Shown in pieces: positions 6,225 through 11,039 of a stretch of DNA of 11,039 nucleotides. The notes under the pieces are model-generated. The model made no database searches and had not been told where the DNA came from. It saw nothing but the letters and a program-made list of their open reading frames with translations. This DNA comes from Spongiibacteraceae bacterium UBA5047 (GTDB taxonomy: Bacteria > Pseudomonadota > Gammaproteobacteria > Pseudomonadales > Spongiibacteraceae): assembly GCA_002415025.1 (NCBI GenBank), contig DIBR01000020.1:1-11039 (forward strand), given 5' to 3'. Position numbers and translations under genes: made by a program. Every line of letters starts with the position of its first letter. Positions within the stretch are counted from its first letter, which is position 1.

Positions 6225-7744
6225 GATCGACCCCCCGCTGCATTGCTGCCGGCAATACGACCGAAAAAGCTGCCGTCGCCAACCGAAATTCCACTGGCTA
6301 TATACGGCGCCACCGGCAGACCTGCCGTGGTTCGCCCTGCTGCATACAACCCCGGAATGGGCTCATTCCAGGCATTCAGCACCTCGCTGCGCGTATTTGT
6401 GCGCAAACCTCCAAAGGTGTGAGCGGGGAAAAAGGCTTTATCAACACTTAAATCGTAGGCAATAAACGGGGCTTTTGCTATCGGGCTGAGGTACGCCTTT
6501 GCTTTATTGAGCAAGGGGTCACCGCCTTTGCGAGCATGGTGATTGTAATAATCCACGCTGTCTTTCAGCGCGTTTTCTGCAAAGCCAAGCTTCTGCTCAA
6601 GCGCCTGAATACTGTTTGCCCGCGCCACTTCACTCACACGATAATCGTCGTAGCCGTACTGGCTGGTTTTGTCAGTAATCAACCAGGCTCGCCCTTTCTG
6701 ATGAAAAGCGATCTCGTGCCCGAGAAAGGCATGGTACGCATCCTCGCCGATAAACCGTTGCCCGCGCTCATTCACCACAATGCCTTTGAGTACATGATCC
6801 GGCAGATACAGCGGCATAATGGCGAAACCGTGGTGCATTTGCGCGGCAGTGCCACCCACGCTCATGCCCATGCGGATTCCCATACCCTGATCGCCCATAT
6901 TGCCCCAGGGCACCGAGCACTGGGCCAGTTCCGGGGCATAGACCGACAACATCTCACGGTTGTGTATAAAGCCTCCCGCGGCCAATATCACGCCCCGTTT
7001 CGCGCGTATATGGCGAGTCTCGCCATCCATCTGTACCGTTACACCCGCAACGCGGCCATCGCTTTCAACGATCAAGCGCTCACAGTTCACACCCGTCAGA
7101 TATTTCGCACCAGCGCGCCGGGCCGAGGGAATCAGGGCTTCCATCAAGCTGCGCCCCCCCGTCCAGCCCTTAAAGCCCGGCACATGCCCGCGCGGGGCAG
7201 GTTTTATGCTCTGCGCAAACTCGTGTACTTGTTCGGAGCCGGAGTAGTAAAGGGAATCGGTTGTACCCGGCAGGCCTTTTTCGCTGGTAAAACCGGCCTC
7301 ATAGTGAACACCCTGCTGCACCAGCCAATCGAAATGTTCCGGCGATTGTTCGCAGTACAAATCAACCTTGTCGCGCTGGGCATACAAACCGCTGGCCGCG
7401 AGAATGTATGCGCGCATGGCATCAACAGAATCCTCAATGCCGCAGGCTTTTTGCAAAGCCGTGCCACCACCGGCATACACCACGCCGCCCGACATCGCCG
7501 ATGAGCCGCCGAGCTTGGCCAACGACTCCAGCACCAGTACCCGGGCGCCATCGCGACCGGCGGCAATGGCCGCCGAGGTGCCGGCCACGCCGGAGCCAAC
7601 CACAACAACATCCACGCTCGCATACCAGCTTTTCACGTCGCTGCGTGCAGCCGCAGCGGATACCGGCAAAGCCGAAAGCACAGGGGCGGCCGCCAGCCCG
7701 CCGAGCAGTGCGCGTCGTTTCAGGGAAGATTTATCCGTTGTCAT
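6221..7744 (-). CDS. Tat-exported FAD-binding oxidoreductase (fumarate reductase/KstD-like flavoprotein)
   Basis: A 507-residue flavoprotein of the FAD-binding-2 superfamily, which includes fumarate reductase flavoproteins, flavocytochromes c and 3-ketosteroid dehydrogenases. The N-terminus has a Tat signal: Arg10-Arg11 in LKRRALLGGLAAA, then a hydrophobic stretch ending near AAAA (30-33). The FAD site shows VVVVGSGVAGTSAA, with GxGxxG at 50-55, and Glu73 at the end of the second strand. VILAAGGF (252-259) and a C-terminal GLYAAGR...SGISVGDGSFFGRIAG (465-499) complete FAD binding. GIVVNERGQRF (321-331) is the usual capping-domain motif. His442 in AHTFGG matches the conserved substrate-binding His of fumarate reductases. 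The later GG.NRLGGNA-type Arg is absent and Tyr481-x3-Gly485 stands there instead, so fumarate is an unlikely substrate. The gene is translationally coupled to the cytochrome c gene. Substrate and direction are unknown. Confidence 0.93.
   Translation of the reverse strand: MTTDKSSLKRRALLGGLAAAPVLSALPVSAAAARSDVKSWYASVDVVVVGSGVAGTSAAIAAGRDGARVLVLESLAKLGGSSAMSGGVVYAGGGTALQKACGIEDSVDAMRAYILAASGLYAQRDKVDLYCEQSPEHFDWLVQQGVHYEAGFTSEKGLPGTTDSLYYSGSEQVHEFAQSIKPAPRGHVPGFKGWTGGRSLMEALIPSARRAGAKYLTGVNCERLIVESDGRVAGVTVQMDGETRHIRAKRGVILAAGGFIHNREMLSVYAPELAQCSVPWGNMGDQGMGIRMGMSVGGTAAQMHHGFAIMPLYLPDHVLKGIVVNERGQRFIGEDAYHAFLGHEIAFHQKGRAWLITDKTSQYGYDDYRVSEVARANSIQALEQKLGFAENALKDSVDYYNHHARKGGDPLLNKAKAYLSPIAKAPFIAYDLSVDKAFFPAHTFGGLRTNTRSEVLNAWNEPIPGLYAAGRTTAGLPVAPYIASGISVGDGSFFGRIAGSNAAGGRS
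6231..6236 (-). promoter_or_regulatory. Ribosome binding site that fixes the GTG start of the cytochrome c gene
   Basis: On the minus strand GGGGGG ends six bases before the GTG at 6222-6224. It lies inside the last codons of the flavoprotein gene. This spacing fits the GTG start, not the ATG nine bases further in, and supports coupled translation through the GTGA overlap. Confidence 0.6.
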
Positions 7745-7860
7745 ATCCGATCTCAGCCTGTGTCATTGGGTCTGGATTGCGCTGAACCAACAATACACCA
7801 TCGCCCAGAGCGAAACCGCTATCACGATGACTGAAACGGATTAACTAATTGAACTCACGT

Positions 7861-7900
7861 GAATTGAAACAATGAAGGCGGAGCCAAACCGCTCCGCCTT
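7861..7900 (-). terminator. Likely terminator of the acidic secreted protein gene
   Basis: Arms AAGGCGGAGC (7875-7884) and GCTCCGCCTT (7891-7900) are perfect complements around a 6-nt loop. Read on the minus strand the hairpin lies 19 nt after the stop codon at 7920 and is followed by CATTGTTTCAATTC, a broken T-rich tract. On the plus strand it is followed by G-rich sequence, so it should work only for the minus-strand gene. It separates that gene from the flavoprotein operon, which begins 117 bp downstream. Confidence 0.65.
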
Positions 7901-7919
7901 CGGGGGAGGTAGATTGCGT

Positions 7920-8585
7920 TTACACTTCCTCAAACTGCTCTTCAGCATTGGACGCTTCGCGAGAAGCATCATTTTCAAACTCGTCGCGTTCAGACTCGGA
8001 GTCGCTGCCTTCGTCTCGGGAATCCCCGTCCGACTCAGGCCCCGACACAGCCAGATCCACATTGACTATTGACGCCAACTGAAAGGGCTGCGGAAACGGC
8101 GAGTTTTCTTCCAGATCTGCGGGCAGCGACGCGCTAAAACCCTGTGCTTCGCTATCACCACCTTCCTCGTCGCCCGGTGCTGCCGGCGACTCGGCAGATG
8201 CCAGGCCATCCAATGGCGTGCCTCCTTCTTCGCTACCTCCCGGCGCTGAAGGCGCATCGCCACCGGAGCCACCACCCTGATTCTGCAGGAACTCTGCAGT
8301 TTGCTCGCCTAATCCGGGCAGAGAGGTAGGCGTGGCAACTGCAGTTGCCGAGGCCGCCAGAAATTCATCTATCTGAAATTCCGCACAAGTGCAGGCATAA
8401 GGTGTGCTCGCGTCAGCCAGCGGCCGGGGATCAATGGTGGATGCCGTTCGGGCACTCACCACCGGCGGCTCCATTGACGACTCACCTCCCCCCGAGGGGA
8501 GAGCGCCCGGCCCCACCGGAGCCTGCGCCAAGGCAAGACCGCTACCACATAACAAAACACTAACGAAAACTGACTTCTTCAACAT
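7920..8585 (-). CDS. Secreted acidic low-complexity protein, unknown function
   Basis: I do not recognise this 221-residue protein. It has a clear Sec signal (residues 1-20, MLKKSVFVSVLLCGSGLALA, cut before QA). The mature part is rich in Gly, Ser, Pro, Ala and Glu/Asp with no obvious globular fold. The exception is a short segment at 62-82 (YACTCAEFQIDEFLAA) that holds its only two mature cysteines (Cys65, Cys67), and a hydrophobic stretch PFQLASIVNVDLAVSG near 167-182. The tail from 183 to 221 is dominated by Asp, Glu and Ser and resembles cation-binding or salt-tolerant disordered tails. The ATG at 8583-8585 has an excellent AAGGAG ribosome site, and a hairpin terminator follows the stop, so this appears to be a genuine single-gene unit. 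Cys13 is inside the signal and preceded by Leu, so a lipoprotein is unlikely. Possible roles are ion binding or an envelope or matrix protein; none is supported strongly. Confidence 0.8.
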   Translation of the reverse strand: MLKKSVFVSVLLCGSGLALAQAPVGPGALPSGGGESSMEPPVVSARTASTIDPRPLADASTPYACTCAEFQIDEFLAASATAVATPTSLPGLGEQTAEFLQNQGGGSGGDAPSAPGGSEEGGTPLDGLASAESPAAPGDEEGGDSEAQGFSASLPADLEENSPFPQPFQLASIVNVDLAVSGPESDGDSRDEGSDSESERDEFENDASREASNAEEQFEEV

Positions 8586-8867
8586 TTGTTTCTCCTTCTC
8601 GCATAGTCCCTTGAGATACAGATTGGCGCACTGCGCCAGCCCGAAATAATTTCAAGAATTACTGTGTTGATTGAAGCGTCATTTCACAAACCAACCTCCT
8701 TAATCTGTCGCATTGGATATGAACTTTCGTTAACGCAAACGGTGGAACTTAACAACGACAATCAGCTTAAGCGCTCGCGTTGCAGGCACACTATCCAGCA
8801 CACCTCATCACGCAGTATGCTGTCTGTAAAATCTTGCCAACCGTCGAAAAGTTACGAAGGAATCCCT
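8586..8867. other. 282-bp divergent intergenic region
   Basis: This gap lies between the start codons of the acidic secreted protein (minus) and the EthD protein (plus), so it should hold both promoters. It is AT-richer than the genes around it. A perfect 15-bp palindrome lies at 8624-8638. On the plus strand TAAAAT at 8827-8832 is a possible -10 box for the EthD gene, giving a leader of about 30 nt, but no good -35 box stands 16-18 bp upstream. That would fit activator control. The EthD frame stays open back to 8664, but the codons there do not look like protein. No tRNA or riboswitch was seen. Confidence 0.55.
8624..8638. promoter_or_regulatory. Operator-like palindrome upstream of the acidic protein gene
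   Basis: TGGCGCACTGCGCCA is a perfect palindrome with a single central base. It lies 39-53 bp before the ATG of the minus-strand secreted protein gene, where a promoter would be expected. It could be a dimeric repressor or activator site. The same bases could form a 7-bp stem in RNA only with strain, because the loop is too short, which favours a DNA-level role. No regulator gene is in the window. Confidence 0.4.
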
Positions 8868-9566
8868 ATGGAAAAAATCATCTATGCCCTATGGAAAAAA
8901 GACACCCAGACAGGCGATGAGTTTCGCGAAGAATTGCGCACACAACTTTGTCCCGGGCTACGACGTGACAACATTCACACGATGAGACTGTGTGTGTCTG
9001 ACAGCGGCGTCGCCCCCGCCAGCGCCTACCGCATCGAGAATGCAAAACCTGTTGCCGATGCAATACTGTCGGTATGGGTAGACACCGCCATAGCGCGTAC
9101 CGAGATTGAGAAATCCTTACAGCAATACACCGAAAAATATGCCGGCTATCTCGTCACTGAATCCGAACCGCTACCCAACCGCACCCACCCACCCGCGAAA
9201 AATGAACGAACGTTCGGCATGAATCAGGTCGTGTTTTTGCAAAAACCGGAGCGCCTGAGTTTTGACGAGTGGATTACAACCTGGCACGGCAGCCACACCG
9301 ACGTTGCAATTGATACGCAGTCAACATTTGGATACCGGCAGAACGTCGTAGCTCGCGCGCTGACGCCTGATGCTCCTGCCTGCGATGCCATTGTTGAAGA
9401 AAACTTCCCCGAAGCGGCGATTCACAGCCGTGCGGCGTTTTACGATGCCGAGGGCAACCCGGAGCTACAGCAGGAACGGGAAAAGCTCATGATGGAGAGC
9501 TGCATGCGATTTATCGACTTTGACAAAATTGACTGTGTGCCCATGAGCGAATACGTTATAAGCTAG
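8868..9566 (+). CDS. EthD domain-containing protein
   Basis: A 232-residue cytoplasmic protein with no signal peptide. The C-terminal part (about 119-222) fits the EthD family of dimeric alpha-beta barrels: VVFLQKPERLSFDEWITTWHGSHTDVA, with Trp135, Trp139, His140 and His143, then a region ending in RFIDFDKIDCVPMSEYVI. The N-terminal half (MEKIIYALWKK..., 1-100) looks like a second, more diverged ferredoxin-like repeat, so the protein may be a tandem barrel. EthD proteins occur beside oxidative catabolic genes such as ether and steroid or terpenoid degradation; their chemistry is mostly undefined. The ATG at 8868 is chosen over an open extension to 8664 because AAGGA stands 8 nt upstream and similarity begins here. 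The hydrolase gene follows after 32 bp and is probably in the same operon. Confidence 0.88.
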   Translation: MEKIIYALWKKDTQTGDEFREELRTQLCPGLRRDNIHTMRLCVSDSGVAPASAYRIENAKPVADAILSVWVDTAIARTEIEKSLQQYTEKYAGYLVTESEPLPNRTHPPAKNERTFGMNQVVFLQKPERLSFDEWITTWHGSHTDVAIDTQSTFGYRQNVVARALTPDAPACDAIVEENFPEAAIHSRAAFYDAEGNPELQQEREKLMMESCMRFIDFDKIDCVPMSEYVIS

Positions 9567-9598
9567 TACGTCATAATCAATAATAAACAGGGGACATT

Positions 9599-10861
9599 AT
9601 GTTGTGGCTTTCACTATTCTGGGCCTGGCTTGCCTGGAATCTGTACCACCCCTGGCGGGGAAAGCCGGAGCAGATGGGCGTCATCAGCTTTATTTTTGGT
9701 GTGCTGGCAGGTGAGCTGCCCCTGCATCTTATTGCGTTTGAGTTTCTGATTACGATTGCCATCATTGCCAGTCACGGGCTTACCGGTCTCACCGATGCCT
9801 CCGCCGTGCTGATAGCAGGCGCCTCCTGGCTAGCGCTGGCCCAGTTTTACTCCCTCGCCGATCAAACCCGGCATGAAATGACCAGCGGTATTAAACAGGC
9901 GCTTGGCGAAAATTTCTCTGACTCAATACCCGAGAACCGCAAACGCCTGATCCCGCAGGACATCGACATCTCAAAACTTGTTAAGCCATTTGCCTACAAG
10001 GTTCCGGGAGTAACGCGCATTCGCAACGTCGTTTATCACACCGAAGCCGACACAGCGCTTAAACTTGACATTTTTCACCAGGAATCGCTCCCTCCTAACG
10101 CTCCGGTTCTGCTGCAAATACACGGCGGTGCCTGGATTATTGGCAACAAAGACCAACAGGCCCTGCCGCTGATGGGGCAGCTCGCCAGCCGCGGATGGGT
10201 TTGCGTCAGCGTTCAGTATCGACTCAGCCCGAAGGCAACCTTTCCCGACCATATCATCGACTGCAAACGCGCTCTGGTATGGGTGAAGGAGCATATAGCA
10301 CAGTATGGTGGCGACCCCGATTTTATCGTCGCCACTGGCGGCTCCGCCGGCGGACATCTTTCGGGCCTGCTCGCTTTGAGCGCCAACAACCCCGCCTTCC
10401 AGCCCGGCTTTGAAGACAAGGACACGGCCGTACAGGGAGCCGTGCCCTTCTACGGAATTTTCGATTTCACCAACAGTCTCGGACAACGAAAGCACAAGGG
10501 CCTGGATGATCTGTTAACCCGACAGGTGCTGAAATCAAGTCTCTACGACGACCCCGATCTCTGGGAACTTGCTTCGCCAATATTTCACGCTGCCGCAAGC
10601 GCGCCACCCACCCTGCTGATTCACGGCAATGGCGACACACTTGCTCCGGTTGAAGAGTCGCGTGCACTCTACAACACGCTCAAGGAAATTGACGGGGTTC
10701 GCGTAGGGCTTGCCGAGCTGAGCTACGCCCAGCATGCTTTTGAATTGTGGTATTCACGGCGCACCCTGCACGTTATTTACGGGGTTGAATGCTTCCTGAC
10801 GGCTCTGCATCAGGAGTACCTGGAACGAACGACTTCCACTGCCGGCAAACCCGAGGCCTAA
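9599..10861 (+). CDS. Membrane-anchored alpha/beta hydrolase, HSL (hormone-sensitive lipase) family esterase
   Basis: A 420-residue protein. The first 90 or so residues hold two to four hydrophobic segments (about 4-15, 28-58, 68-85) that should anchor it in the membrane. The catalytic domain spans about 140-405. HGGAW (175-179) is the oxyanion-hole motif of HSL/BD-FAE esterases, and GGSAGG (247-252) puts the nucleophile at Ser249. HGNGDTLAP places Asp346 and AQHAFE places His379 as the rest of the triad. SVQYRLSPKATFP (204-216) is also typical. The family cleaves carboxyl esters of small or lipophilic compounds. The ATG at 9599 has CAGGGGA about 5 nt upstream. It follows the EthD gene by 32 bp, and the pair probably form an operon. 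A REP unit 36 bp after the stop may mark the transcript end. Family sure, substrate unknown. Confidence 0.93.
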   Translation: MLWLSLFWAWLAWNLYHPWRGKPEQMGVISFIFGVLAGELPLHLIAFEFLITIAIIASHGLTGLTDASAVLIAGASWLALAQFYSLADQTRHEMTSGIKQALGENFSDSIPENRKRLIPQDIDISKLVKPFAYKVPGVTRIRNVVYHTEADTALKLDIFHQESLPPNAPVLLQIHGGAWIIGNKDQQALPLMGQLASRGWVCVSVQYRLSPKATFPDHIIDCKRALVWVKEHIAQYGGDPDFIVATGGSAGGHLSGLLALSANNPAFQPGFEDKDTAVQGAVPFYGIFDFTNSLGQRKHKGLDDLLTRQVLKSSLYDDPDLWELASPIFHAAASAPPTLLIHGNGDTLAPVEESRALYNTLKEIDGVRVGLAELSYAQHAFELWYSRRTLHVIYGVECFLTALHQEYLERTTSTAGKPEA

Positions 10862-10896
10862 AGAGTTCTTGCGTTCTGGCACAAGCTGCCGAGATA

Positions 10897-10920
10897 TTCG
10901 CCTGCAGGGCAGGCTCCTAC
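10897..10920. repeat. Solitary REP unit after the hydrolase gene
   Basis: The 24-nt unit repeats the 21-nt arm at 512-532 exactly and ends with CTAC as in the second arm of that pair. It contains the same GCCTGC/GCAGGC mini-hairpin with a 3-nt loop. No intact inverted partner lies within the next 100 bp; GTGGGAG at 10943-10949 may be a decayed remnant. Its position shortly after a stop codon is typical for REP elements. Confidence 0.75.
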
Positions 10921-10979
10921 AGATAAGTTTCTGATGTTTTTTGTGGGAGATTCCATGTTCGTGTGCAAGTTTTTTCACC

Positions 10980-11039
10980 GTAGGCCCGTATAAGCGCAGC
11001 GTTGCGGGCATCGCAGAACTGCCTGATACGCTGCGCTTA
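10980..11039. repeat. Long imperfect palindrome, cut by the right window edge
   Basis: TAAGCGCAGCGT (10991-11002) and ACGCTGCGCTTA (11028-11039) are perfect inverted 12-mers. Between them CGGGCA (11005-11010) and TGCCTG (11020-11025) can form an inner stem with one G-T pair. The left arm appears to extend outward through GTAGGCCCGTA (10980-10990), whose partner would be just outside the window. The form resembles extragenic palindromes of the REP/BIME type and its sequence differs from the units at 512 and 10897. Confidence 0.65.

Noticed and set aside
6536..7504. A 322-codon open frame on the plus strand
   Set aside because: It is a shadow of the flavoprotein gene, and its translation resembles no known protein.
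7847..7868. Direct repeat AATTGAA spaced 15 bp apart
   Set aside because: Only 7 bp each in an AT-rich stretch; within chance expectation.
8520..8585. Lipoprotein signal in the acidic protein (Cys13)
   Set aside because: The residue before the Cys is Leu and the Cys is in the middle of the hydrophobic core; an ALA-Q type cleavage site follows.
8664..8867. A 68-codon extension of the EthD protein
   Set aside because: The extension has no family-like sequence, and the ATG at 8868 has a good ribosome site. The region must also contain a promoter.
10943..10949. GTGGGAG as the partner of the solitary REP unit
   Set aside because: Only the head resembles the repeat and the GGCGA tail is missing, so it was not annotated as a repeat.

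Overview
The window looks like chromosome from a gammaproteobacterium. The order alaS then lysC, greB, and a UPF0434/Trm112-like YcaR protein are gammaproteobacterial hallmarks. A marine group near Cellvibrionales (Halieaceae/Spongiibacteraceae) fits the gene content, but that placement is inference and no marker gene here settles it. No tRNA, rRNA, CRISPR array, insertion sequence or integrase was seen.

Layout. From 1 to 4336 every gene is on the minus strand. Reading in the direction of transcription they are a LytM/M23 peptidase, a 61-residue YcaR-like protein, alaS, and the first 152 codons of lysC, which runs off the left edge. alaS has its own promoter with a perfect TATAAT box. A strong hairpin with a short U-run sits between that promoter and the ribosome binding site. 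A pair of inverted REP units (REPIN-like) separates alaS from lysC. greB (plus) diverges from the peptidase and overlaps by 10 bp, tail to tail, with a minus-strand EamA transporter gene.

The accessory part begins at about 5 kb. A minus-strand cluster encodes a Tat-exported FAD protein of the fumarate reductase/ketosteroid dehydrogenase superfamily, a monohaem cytochrome c joined to it by a GTGA stop/start overlap, and the EamA transporter 34 bp further on. The first two look like the two subunits of a periplasmic flavoprotein dehydrogenase of unknown substrate. Next comes a single gene for a secreted, very acidic, low-complexity protein that I do not recognise. Divergent from it, across a 282-bp gap, is a plus-strand pair: an EthD-domain protein and a membrane-anchored HSL-family alpha/beta hydrolase. 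Such neighbours are often seen around catabolism of hydrophobic compounds, but no pathway can be assigned from this window. The right end holds a solitary REP unit and most of a long palindrome cut by the window edge.

The points most worth following are the split flavocytochrome, the alaS leader hairpin, the REP-type repeats and the orphan acidic secreted protein.
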